A stretch of DNA of 64,000 nt, taken from NCBI GenBank assembly GCA_965262055.1, contig CBDHEI010000002.1:1054001-1118000 (forward strand). Reading direction: 5' to 3'. The position numbers and the translations under genes are program-made. Shown here in pieces: positions 20,653 to 28,626 of this stretch. Every line of letters begins with the position of its first letter. Within the stretch, counting starts at the first letter, position 1. The notes beneath the pieces were generated by a model, which had not been told where the DNA came from, searched no databases, and worked only from the letters and a program-made list of their open reading frames with translations. The stretch comes from G958296245 sp965262055. GTDB lineage: Bacteria; Chloroflexota; Dehalococcoidia; Lucifugimonadales; G958296245.

Positions 20653-20892
20653 CTAGTGTCCCTGCTTAGTTGAATCGCCGAAGGGCTCATTCGGACCTGC
20701 GCCGTTGGAGGCATCTGCATCTCCCGACTTGACCCATTCATCTACCTCGGACAGTTGAAACTTCCAGAAGCGACCTACTCGGTGAGCAGGCATTCCTCGG
20801 GAATCGATCCAGCGATATACAGTATCGCGAGCCACACCTAGATGGCGGGCAACCTCTGCGACAGAAAGCCAACGAGCCTCTCTTGTTTCCAT
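20653..20892 (-). CDS. Excisionase-type helix-turn-helix DNA-binding protein
   Basis: A 79-aa protein whose first 55 residues match the MerR/excisionase-like HTH_17 fold: LSVAEVARHLGVARDTVYRWI, then GMPAHRVGRFWKFQLSEVDEW. It is first in the operon with the IetA- and IetS-like genes, stopping 3 bp before the ATPase start. The likely job is control of the operon promoter (inference). The promoter region of about 150 bp upstream is AT-rich with short repeated motifs such as TTACGTAGGTTAA that could be operators. Confidence 0.85.
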   Translation of the reverse strand: METREARWLSVAEVARHLGVARDTVYRWIDSRGMPAHRVGRFWKFQLSEVDEWVKSGDADASNGAGPNEPFGDSTKQGH

Positions 20893-20949
20893 AAGTGAAT
20901 GCAGGCTTACGCCTAACTATATGATCTATACTTGGTTTACGTAGGTTAA

Positions 20950-20977
20950 TGTATATCAATATCGTCCAAAGCGTCAA
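20950..20977 (-). promoter_or_regulatory. Predicted sigma70-type promoter of the HTH-IetA-IetS operon
   Basis: On the minus strand TTGACG (20977-20972) and TATACA (20955-20950) are 16 bp apart, about 60 bp upstream of the HTH gene's ATG at 20892. The intervening DNA is unusually AT-rich for this genome. Confidence 0.5.
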
Positions 20978-21072
20978 TCTATGGCTATTGCGTGTCTCAG
21001 AAGGCGGGGCGCCTCCCGGTGCCGCGTCCTTCTAGCAGCATCGCCCATCGGGTCAGCAACCGGCCCATTGGC

Positions 21073-22948
21073 CCCAGATTCCCCACCCAGAGAAGAGGAA
21101 GACCTCGTTGGAGCCCGCCGTGAAGGGGGCTAAGATGTTTCTTGGAAGAGAGAAACGATCACCAACGAGGTGCACCTATTATGAAGCAAGGGGTTCTGCC
21201 GTTCCAGTACGAGCAGGAGAAGAGCTCGCCGGGCATGACGGCGATGGCGGGCATGATGACGTACTTGGAGTTGATGCACGCAGCAGGTTTGAGGTCGTCG
21301 GTAGAGCGCCACGTGGGACTGCGGGAGTGTGGTCAGGGCTGGACGGACAGCCAAGTGGTCAGCTCGCTGATACTGCTGAACCTGGCAGGCGGTGAGTCAG
21401 TGGTTGATCTGGATGTTTTGGAGAAGGACGCGGGGTTGTGCAGGGTGCTTCGGGAAGTCGAGAGCTATGGGATGGGTCGTCGAGAGCGTAGAGCGTTGGA
21501 AGAGCGATGGCGTGTAGAGCGTCGGCGGAGCATGCCATCGGAGTCGGCGGTGTTCCGGTACCTGGAGAGATTCCACGAGGCGGGCGAGGAGTCCAGTCGG
21601 GAAGCTCACAGAGCGTTCATACCTTCACCCAACGAAGCGCTGGGGGGTCTGCATAAGGTGAACGCCGATATGGTGAGCTTCGTACAGAGCCGTTCGCCCT
21701 GCGCTCAAGCCACGTTGGACATGGACGCCACGCTGGTGGAGACGCACAAGCAGCAGGCGCTCTACAGCTACAAGAAGTACAAGGCGTATCAGCCTCTGAC
21801 GACCTACTGGGCCGAGGCTGAGTTGATAGTGCATTCGGAGTTTCGGGACGGCAACGTACCTGCTGGCTATCAGCAACTGCGAGTGTTGACCGAAGCGTTG
21901 GAGCATCTGCCTTGTGCGGTGGACAAGGTGATGCTGCGGTCGGACGCGGCTGGGTATCAGCACGAGTTGCTGCGGTACTGCGCCGAGGGCAGAGACGAGC
22001 GCTTCGGAGTGATCGAGTTTGCGGTAGGACTCAACGTGACGCCGGAGTTCAGGCGCGCGGTGTCCGAGGTTGCCGAACAAGACTGGCATGCTCCCCACCG
22101 CAGACTGGGCGCCACCTGGGTCGAGACAGGTCAACAGTGGGCGGAGGTGAACTTCGTACCAGACTGGATAGCCTACAGCAAGAAGAACCCTGAATACCGG
22201 TTCATCGCTATCAGGGAGCCGCTGAGCGAACAGCCTCTGCCGGGAATGGAACTGCAGCTGGAACTGCCCTTCCCCGTGATGAGGCTGGCCGGCGGAGCCT
22301 GGCACAAGGTCTCCGGGTTGGTGACCAACCGAGACCTTCCGGGAGATGAGACGATCCGGTGGTACAGGCAGAGATGCGGTAAAGGCGAGCAGGTCCACAG
22401 CGTCCTGAAGAGTGACCTGGCTGCGGGCAGGCTCCCGTCGGGGCTGTTCGGAGCCAACGCCGCATGGTGGGCCATAGCGGTGCTGGCCTTCAACCTGAGC
22501 TCTGCGATGAAGCGGCTGGCGTTGGGAGGACAGTGGGTGAGCAAGCGTCTCAAGGCAGTGCGCTTCGCCCTGATCGCCCTTCCGGGCCGGGTGATGCGAC
22601 ACGCCAGGAAGCTGATCATCCGTCTGGCGCGGGGCCATCCCTCATACGAGTTGTTGATCAGGGCACGTCAGAGGATATTGGCGCTGTCCGCCGAGCCGTA
22701 CCAACCATAAGCGGTCCTGTCTGTGCATCGGTTGAAGGCGACTCAGCAAGGTCGCCCAGGCTGCGCCATGCCTTCTTCGGCCTGAGGACAGCCATAATCG
22801 GTGCGGCTCCGCTGCCCATACCCTCAAAGTCTTCGGCCAAGGTCCTACCTACGGCCCGATCCGACCATATGGAACCACCGAATCGATACTCAACACGGGC
22901 GTAAATCCACGAAGGCCACACCAAACTATGTTAGGTGGGGAATCTGGG
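21073..22948 (+). mobile_element. IS1380-family-like insertion sequence, copy 2, complete (1876 bp)
   Basis: Terminal inverted repeats are CCCAGATTCCCCACC (21073-21087) and GGTGGGGAATCTGGG (22934-22948), perfect over 15 bp. The flanks carry a 4-bp target duplication TGGC (21069-21072 and 22949-22952). Length, repeat start and 4-bp duplication fit the IS1380 family. One transposase gene is carried on the plus strand. A noncoding tail of about 220 bp separates its stop from the right end. It lies between the IetAS-like operon and a putative ncRNA. Confidence 0.92.
21181..22710 (+). CDS. IS1380-family-like transposase
   Basis: The ATG at 21181 gives MKQGVLPFQYEQEKSS and a 509-aa DDE transposase. 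The N-terminal part (residues 15-130) includes GLRECGQGWTDSQVVSSLILLNLAGGE, typical of IS1380/IS4-type enzymes; the catalytic acids lie in LDMDATLVETHK, LRSDAAGYQ and CGKGEQVHSVL. Upstream in-frame codons back to 21142 lack a good ribosome site. The frame is complete with no visible lesions, so this copy may be active and able to mobilise copy 1. Confidence 0.92.
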   Translation: MKQGVLPFQYEQEKSSPGMTAMAGMMTYLELMHAAGLRSSVERHVGLRECGQGWTDSQVVSSLILLNLAGGESVVDLDVLEKDAGLCRVLREVESYGMGRRERRALEERWRVERRRSMPSESAVFRYLERFHEAGEESSREAHRAFIPSPNEALGGLHKVNADMVSFVQSRSPCAQATLDMDATLVETHKQQALYSYKKYKAYQPLTTYWAEAELIVHSEFRDGNVPAGYQQLRVLTEALEHLPCAVDKVMLRSDAAGYQHELLRYCAEGRDERFGVIEFAVGLNVTPEFRRAVSEVAEQDWHAPHRRLGATWVETGQQWAEVNFVPDWIAYSKKNPEYRFIAIREPLSEQPLPGMELQLELPFPVMRLAGGAWHKVSGLVTNRDLPGDETIRWYRQRCGKGEQVHSVLKSDLAAGRLPSGLFGANAAWWAIAVLAFNLSSAMKRLALGGQWVSKRLKAVRFALIALPGRVMRHARKLIIRLARGHPSYELLIRARQRILALSAEPYQP

Positions 22949-22961
22949 TGGCAGCTAACCC

Positions 22962-23190
22962 TTGACGGCGACGAACACCCGTGCTAATATACCCCCATGC
23001 CACACACCGGCTTATACCCCGCCGCTCTCCGCCCCTACCGCAAGAGCCCCCGGAGCCCTGTTCCATTTTTGTTTCAAAAGCCCCTCATTTGCGTCCATTT
23101 GTGCGTCAAAAGCGCCCCAGACTGTTACCGAGAGTCCCACGCTCCACATACGAAACAGGTCAAAATGGAACCGTTTGAAACGTTTTTTCG
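22962..23190 (+). ncRNA. Candidate small RNA element, copy A (promoter, structured middle, T-run)
   Basis: TTGACG (22962-22967), a 17-bp spacer and TAATAT (22985-22990) form a textbook sigma70-type promoter, predicting a start near 22997. The element ends with a block beginning CACATACGAAACAG (23145) and a T-run (23183-23188). GTTTCAAA in the middle can pair with TTTGAAAC just before the T-run, and GTTCCATTTT with AAAATGGAAC. Copy B at 38142-38395 shares the promoter and the 3' block but not the middle. Open frames through the element do not agree between copies, so a structured RNA of about 190 nt is favoured over a protein. Not matched to any family I know. Confidence 0.5.
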
Positions 23191-23321
23191 GCCAGGGCCT
23201 CGCCGGACAGGCCTCGTAATGCCTCCCCTCAAGGCCGGTCGTGGCCGCCTTGACGTCTTGATTGGGGCCGTGTTGTGAGATACGATTCGCTCAGACTTAC
23301 ACTGTGCGAGGTTGCCCCAGA

Positions 23322-23924
23322 ATGTCCGACTTCGACGCGCTGGAGAGGCGCGTCAACGCCTGTACCCGCTGCACGCTGTCCCAGAAGCGGACGAACGCGG
23401 TGCCGGGAGAGGGCTCCCGGAGCGCCGACGTCGTCTTCGTGGGCGAGGGACCCGGCTTCCACGAGGACCAGCAGGGGCGTCCCTTCGTCGGACCCGCGGG
23501 CCGGCTCCTCGACGAGTTGCTGGCCTCCGTTGGCCTGGACCGCAAGGATGTCTACATCACCAACATGGTCAAATGCCGCCCGCCCAACAACCGGGACCCG
23601 CTGCCCGGCGAGATAGAGGCGTGCAAGCCGTACTTGGACGAGCAGATCGAGATGATCGCGCCGAAGGTCGTCGTGGCCCTGGGGCGCTACTCCTTCTCGA
23701 AATTCTTCCCGGACGAGCCCATCGGAAAGGCCCGCGGAAAGCCGAGGCCCTGGAACGGGCTAGTAATCTACCCGATGTACCACCCGGCCGCCGCTCTCCG
23801 CAACGGCAGCCTGCGCTCTGCGCTGGAGCGGGACTTCCAGAACCTGATCCCGCTCCTCGAGAAGGGCCTGCCGTCTGCGCGTCCCCAGGAGGCCGACCAG
23901 TCCGAGCAGCTCAGCCTCCTATAG
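23322..23924 (+). CDS. Uracil-DNA glycosylase, family 4 (Fe-S type)
   Basis: A 200-aa DNA repair enzyme removing uracil. Family 4 features: four cysteines around an iron-sulfur cluster (CTRCTLSQKRTNAVPGEG at about 14-31, later NMVKCRPPNNRDP), the active-site block VGEGPGFHEDQQGRPFVG, and the C-terminal YPMYHPAAALRN. The ATG at 23322 fits the family's short N-terminus; the frame is open for 60 bp upstream. The gene follows the ncRNA candidate by about 130 bp and precedes RNase J. Confidence 0.93.
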   Translation: MSDFDALERRVNACTRCTLSQKRTNAVPGEGSRSADVVFVGEGPGFHEDQQGRPFVGPAGRLLDELLASVGLDRKDVYITNMVKCRPPNNRDPLPGEIEACKPYLDEQIEMIAPKVVVALGRYSFSKFFPDEPIGKARGKPRPWNGLVIYPMYHPAAALRNGSLRSALERDFQNLIPLLEKGLPSARPQEADQSEQLSLL

Positions 23925-23999
23925 TCCGGCCTTCGACCCGGCCCCGCTCCGTATCGCCGGCGTTGTGCCGTAGCCCATACCCTGATTGGAAGGATTGCA

Positions 24000-25658
24000 A
24001 TGTCTGAGACCCCACTGCGCGTCGTGCCCCTAGGGGGGCTTGGCGAAATAGGCAAGAACATGATGGCCCTGGAGTACGACGGCGAGATGGTCGTCATCGA
24101 CTCCGGCGTACTCTTCCCCGAGGAGGGCATGCCGGGCGTAGACCTCGTCATCCCGGACATCACCTACCTCGTCGAGAACCGCCACAAGCTGAAGGCCATA
24201 CTGATCACGCACGGCCACGAAGACCACATCGGGGCGCTGCCCTACGTGCTGCCCGAGCTGGACGTGCCCGTATACTGCTCGCGGCTCACCCACGGCCTGA
24301 TCTCCGTCAAGCTGCGTGAGCACGGCCTGCTCAAGGACGCCCGCCTCAACGTCGTGGAGCCCAACACCCCCTTCAAGGTAGGGCGCCTGGGCGTCGAGTT
24401 CTTCCGCGTCTGCCACTCGATACCGGACGCCATGGGCATCGCGGTGCGCACCCCGTTGGGCGTCGTCGTGCATACGGGCGACTTCAAGATAGACCACACC
24501 CCGGCCCACGGCAGGCCGTCCGAGTTCGGCCCCCTGGCCCGCTTCGGGACCGAGGGGGTGGTGCTGATGTGCTCCGACTCGACCTACGCCGAGGTCGAGG
24601 GGTACACACCTTCGGAGCAGGTCGTGGGCGAAGCCCTCGACAGGGTCATCTCACAGGCCGAGGGCCGCGTCATGGTCGCCACCTTCGCCTCCCTGATCTC
24701 CCGTATACAGCAGGTCATCGACGCGGCGGTCCGGCACGGGCGAAAGGTGGCCGTAGTTGGGCGGAGCATGAACAACAACGTCCGCATGGCAACGAACATG
24801 GGGTACCTGCAGGCGCCTCCCGGCACCGTTATGTCGTTGAACGACGCGCAGAAGCTGCCCCTCGACGAGGTCGTCATCATCGCCACCGGGGCCCAGGGGG
24901 AGCCCACTTCGGCGCTGGTAAGGGTCGCGAACCGCGAGCACCAGGACATCGAGATCGTGCCGGGGGATACGGTGGTCATTTCCGCGTCGCCGATTCCGGG
25001 GAACGAGACCCTGGTGGCGCGTACCATAGACAATCTGACCCGGCAGGGCGCCACCGTGCTGCACAGCCGCACGGCCATGGTCCACGTGCACGGCCACGCC
25101 AGCCGCGAAGAGCTGAAGACGGTACTCAGCCTCGTGAAGCCGCAGTACTTCGTTCCGGTCCACGGCGAGTATAGGCACCTCGCCGCCCACGCCGACTTGG
25201 CCCGCGCGATGGGGGTCGCTGACGAGAACGCCTTCGTGCTTGAGGACGGCGACGTGCTGGAACTGCGGAGCGACTTCGGGCGCGTTACGGGCGCCGTTCC
25301 GGCGGGGCACATCTTTGTGGACGGGCGCCACCTCTGGGGCATGGAGAGCGGCCTGCTTGAGCAGCGGCGCCGCCTGGCCCGCAACGGGGTGGTGGTCGTC
25401 ACGGCATCCGTCGACAGCCGCACCGGCAAGACGGCAGGCCGTCCTGCCGTCACGTCGAGTGGCTTCGTGGAATTGGACGATTCTAATACTTTCTTCAAAA
25501 AGGCGTCAGAAAAGGCCCTCTATACCCTAGACCAGAACCTTGACCTCGGACGAGACTTGGAGAGGACAAGGGCTGAGGTCTCCAGGGCCGTCGCCAACTT
25601 CCTCTACGAGGAAACCGGGGGGCGCCCCACGGTAATCGTACAGATAGACCAGTTGTAG
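24000..25658 (+). CDS. rnj: Ribonuclease J
   Basis: A 552-aa metallo-beta-lactamase/beta-CASP RNase with 5'-exo- and endonuclease activity in RNA turnover. VPLGGLGEIGKNMMALEY starts the MBL domain; HGHEDHIGALPYV (about 65-77) is the zinc motif; later SDSTYAEVEGYTPSE and HVHGHASREELK give the remaining ligands and the beta-CASP region. The C-terminal domain of about 100 residues is normal for RNase J. The ATG at 24000 has GGAAGGA 6 bp upstream. Confidence 0.95.
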   Translation: MSETPLRVVPLGGLGEIGKNMMALEYDGEMVVIDSGVLFPEEGMPGVDLVIPDITYLVENRHKLKAILITHGHEDHIGALPYVLPELDVPVYCSRLTHGLISVKLREHGLLKDARLNVVEPNTPFKVGRLGVEFFRVCHSIPDAMGIAVRTPLGVVVHTGDFKIDHTPAHGRPSEFGPLARFGTEGVVLMCSDSTYAEVEGYTPSEQVVGEALDRVISQAEGRVMVATFASLISRIQQVIDAAVRHGRKVAVVGRSMNNNVRMATNMGYLQAPPGTVMSLNDAQKLPLDEVVIIATGAQGEPTSALVRVANREHQDIEIVPGDTVVISASPIPGNETLVARTIDNLTRQGATVLHSRTAMVHVHGHASREELKTVLSLVKPQYFVPVHGEYRHLAAHADLARAMGVADENAFVLEDGDVLELRSDFGRVTGAVPAGHIFVDGRHLWGMESGLLEQRRRLARNGVVVVTASVDSRTGKTAGRPAVTSSGFVELDDSNTFFKKASEKALYTLDQNLDLGRDLERTRAEVSRAVANFLYEETGGRPTVIVQIDQL

Positions 25659-25737
25659 GACCCCGGCCCGCCCGGCTTTGCCGTTCTCGGGGCCGCCTGC
25701 CCGGCAGGCAGCCCACACTGGTTCAGGGGTGGTCTGG

Positions 25738-28569
25738 ATGTTCGGAATACTGGCGCGATCCTCACGCAAGCTCGTCTCCAATCCCTACGGGCTGGCTGCC
25801 ATCCTGGTGGTCGTCGCGGCCGCAGCCGGAATGGGCTACTGGCGCAGGGCCGAGATAATCTACGGCTCCGCTGCTGCCCGCGGCGCCGCGCTCGGCACCC
25901 TGGGCATAGGGGTCGTGCCGGCGGGTATCTGGCTGGCCGCCGTGGTCGTCGTGCTGGATATGAAACCGGGCCTGCTGCGTAACTTCAAGCTGTGGGCCGG
26001 TGCGGCCGTATTCGTGCTGGCCTTGATCGGCGCCCTGTCGTTCTTCCGGCCCGACGGCGGCATCCTGGCGGCCTTCACCACCGACGCTTCGCGGACCTTG
26101 GGCGGCTCCGTCGGCGAGGCAATCGCGGGCTCTGGCACGGCGCTCCAGATCGTGAGGGTTTCCATTGTCTTCTTCATAGGCTGCATCATCGTTTCACCCG
26201 CAGGGATGTGGAAGATGGCCGGCTGGGCGGCGCGAGGACTCGCCTACCTGTACCTGTTCCTAACCATTGTCGTAAGCGCGTTCGCTTCCCTCGCCTCGCG
26301 CATCTTCAAGAGGAAGCGCCCCGAGCCTTCCGCTGAGCCAACCGACTTCATGAGCGAGACGTCCGCCCCGTCTCCGGAGCCAGCGGAGGCGCCAGCGTAC
26401 ACTCCGAAGCCCCCGGCCGCAGCACCGGCGGCAGCCGCCAGATCGGGAGGAATGCTTTCGAGGATCCTGCGTGGCGACTCCGACCTACGTACCAGCGCGC
26501 CGGCTGGCGACAGCGATCCCGTCGGCGCTCCTGCGCTCGCGCAAGCGGACGCGGTCCACGCCTTACCCGACCCCCGTGGCGCTCCGGCGCTTGCGCAGTC
26601 CACCGCGACCCATTCCTTACCCGACCCCCGTGGCGCTCCCGTGCTTACGCAAGCCGCCGCGGCCAAGATCTTGCCCGATCCCGGAGGCTTTTCTGTGCAT
26701 GCACATCCGGCATCCGCCATGACCTCGTTTCAGGCTGTGGCTACGGTCATGGCCGAGGACATCGACACCGCGGAGGCGCTGCCCGCGGGCAGCGCCCAGC
26801 GTACGTTGCCGCTGGCGCGGCTTGGACTTCCTAACGGCGCGGCCGTTGAAGAAGACCTACGGTCGGTGACATCCGTGAACGGCAACGGCCTTGCCGCCAT
26901 TACCCTGCCGCAGCCGCCGGCAATCAGGCACAACCGGTTCTGGCAGGAAGGGTCGAACGGCAACGGCCACGCTCCCCAGGAGCCTATGTTCGATCCCGGT
27001 GAACCAGATGAAGAGGTCGGCGACCCTGGTGAGGCGATCGAACAGGAACCTGTTGCATCCGCCTGGGACCTGCCCGGCATCGAGTTGCTGGTTGACGCCA
27101 ACGAGGGCGGCATATCCCATGAAGACATGGCCGCCACAGCCAGGACTATCACGGATACCCTCGCCGACTATGGCGTCGAGGTCGAAATCGGCGAGGTCAG
27201 CCCCGGGCCGACCGTGACTATGTACGGCCTGGTCCCCGGATGGGTGCGCAAGTACAAGCACGTCAGGGTGACGGACGAAAACGGGAACCCGAAGCGCGAC
27301 GAGTCAGGCCGCCCCGTAATGAGCAGGGTCGAGACCCGGACGCGCGTCAAGGTCGGCAGCATCATCTCCAGGGAGAAGGACCTTGCTCTCGCCCTCATGA
27401 CGCCCAGCCTGCGTATCGAGACCCCGGTCATGGGCAAGGCGCTCGTCGGCATCGAGGTCCCGAATCCCACGTCCAGCCTCGTGACGCTCGGCAACCTGAT
27501 GCAGACCCGCGAATTCGAAAAGCTACTTAAGTCCGCGAAGCTGCCCATAGCCTTTGGCAAGGGCAGCGGCGGGGAGACTATGGTCATCGATTTGGCGAAG
27601 ATGCCGCACCTGCTCGTGGCGGGCGCCACCGGAAGCGGCAAGAGCGTGTTCATCAATACCTTGATCTCGTGTCTCCTGATGGATAAGACTCCGGAGGACG
27701 TACGGCTGTTGCTCGTGGACCCGAAGCGCGTGGAGCTCACGCCCTACAACGGGATACCGCATCTGCTGACCCCTGTCGTAACCGAGACCGACCAAGTCGT
27801 GGGCCTGCTTAAGGGGTTGATCCGCGAGATGTCGGACAGGTACCGGAAGATGGAGGACATCGGCGCCCGCAACATCGACACCTATAACAAGAAGATGCCC
27901 GACAAGATGCCCTACTTGGTGGTCGCAATCGACGAGCTGGCCGACTTGATGATGACGGCATCGTTCGACGTGGAGCAGTCCCTCTGCCGGCTCGCCCAGC
28001 TCGGCCGCGCCACTGGCATCCACCTGGTGGTCGCTACCCAGAGGCCCTCGGTGGATGTGATAACAGGACTGATCAAGGCCAACTTCCCGAGCAGGGTGTC
28101 CTTCGGCCTTACCTCTCAGGTCGACTCGCGCACCATACTCGACACCGGCGGCGCGGAGAAGCTGTTGGGCCGCGGCGACATGCTGTACCTGGCTGCGGAC
28201 GCAGCCAGGCCCGAGAGAGTCCAGGGCGTCTATATCTCAGACCGCGAGGTGGACGACGTCTCGGAGTTCTGGCGTTCCACCTCCAGGGGTCCCATTCCCA
28301 CGGTGGATCTGCACTCCATGGGAGACGGGGAGCAGGAGGAAGGCGAAGACGAGGACGACGGGGATGAGGTGGAGCAGCGAGATGCGCTGTTGGACAAGGC
28401 GATCGAGCTAGCGTACACCCAGAAAAAGATGTCCACATCCCTCTTGCAGCGCAAGCTTCGCATCGGGTACCCCAGGGCGGCCCGGTTGATGGACCAGCTC
28501 GAAGACGAGGGCATCGTCGGGCCCAGCGATGGCTCCAAGTCCAGGGATGTTATAATCGGCGCTATGTAG
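25738..28569 (+). CDS. ftsK: FtsK/SpoIIIE-type DNA translocase
   Basis: A 943-aa protein that pumps chromosomal DNA through the division septum. About five hydrophobic segments fall in residues 18-185, then a low-complexity Ala/Pro linker to about 450, the alpha/beta motor domain with Walker A GATGSGKSV (about 630) and Walker B VVAIDELADLMM (about 730), and a C-terminal winged-helix gamma domain (STSLLQRKLRIGYPRAARLM) for KOPS-type sites. The start ATG at 25738 matches the membrane segment layout. The linker contains a triple 18-residue repeat. The accDA-like gene follows 57 bp downstream. Confidence 0.95.
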   Translation: MFGILARSSRKLVSNPYGLAAILVVVAAAAGMGYWRRAEIIYGSAAARGAALGTLGIGVVPAGIWLAAVVVVLDMKPGLLRNFKLWAGAAVFVLALIGALSFFRPDGGILAAFTTDASRTLGGSVGEAIAGSGTALQIVRVSIVFFIGCIIVSPAGMWKMAGWAARGLAYLYLFLTIVVSAFASLASRIFKRKRPEPSAEPTDFMSETSAPSPEPAEAPAYTPKPPAAAPAAAARSGGMLSRILRGDSDLRTSAPAGDSDPVGAPALAQADAVHALPDPRGAPALAQSTATHSLPDPRGAPVLTQAAAAKILPDPGGFSVHAHPASAMTSFQAVATVMAEDIDTAEALPAGSAQRTLPLARLGLPNGAAVEEDLRSVTSVNGNGLAAITLPQPPAIRHNRFWQEGSNGNGHAPQEPMFDPGEPDEEVGDPGEAIEQEPVASAWDLPGIELLVDANEGGISHEDMAATARTITDTLADYGVEVEIGEVSPGPTVTMYGLVPGWVRKYKHVRVTDENGNPKRDESGRPVMSRVETRTRVKVGSIISREKDLALALMTPSLRIETPVMGKALVGIEVPNPTSSLVTLGNLMQTREFEKLLKSAKLPIAFGKGSGGETMVIDLAKMPHLLVAGATGSGKSVFINTLISCLLMDKTPEDVRLLLVDPKRVELTPYNGIPHLLTPVVTETDQVVGLLKGLIREMSDRYRKMEDIGARNIDTYNKKMPDKMPYLVVAIDELADLMMTASFDVEQSLCRLAQLGRATGIHLVVATQRPSVDVITGLIKANFPSRVSFGLTSQVDSRTILDTGGAEKLLGRGDMLYLAADAARPERVQGVYISDREVDDVSEFWRSTSRGPIPTVDLHSMGDGEQEEGEDEDDGDEVEQRDALLDKAIELAYTQKKMSTSLLQRKLRIGYPRAARLMDQLEDEGIVGPSDGSKSRDVIIGAM
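26524..26685 (+). repeat. Three tandem 54-bp repeats in the ftsK linker
   Basis: Units start at 26524, 26578 and 26632. Each codes for 18 residues of the form GAPALAQ-A-----LPDPR. The third unit is the most diverged (GAPVLTQ, LPDPG). Confidence 0.9.
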
Positions 28570-28626
28570 CCGGAGTACGCTCGGAAGCCGGCTACCCGTC
28601 TCATCAGCCGAGTCGGAGGCGCTGGC

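Noticed and set aside
22962..23219. Protein starting MTATNTRANIPP, similar at both ends to a frame at 37991-38395
   Set aside because: The shared N-terminal part is the promoter DNA itself, start codons would lie in the -35 box, and the middle parts do not resemble each other as protein.
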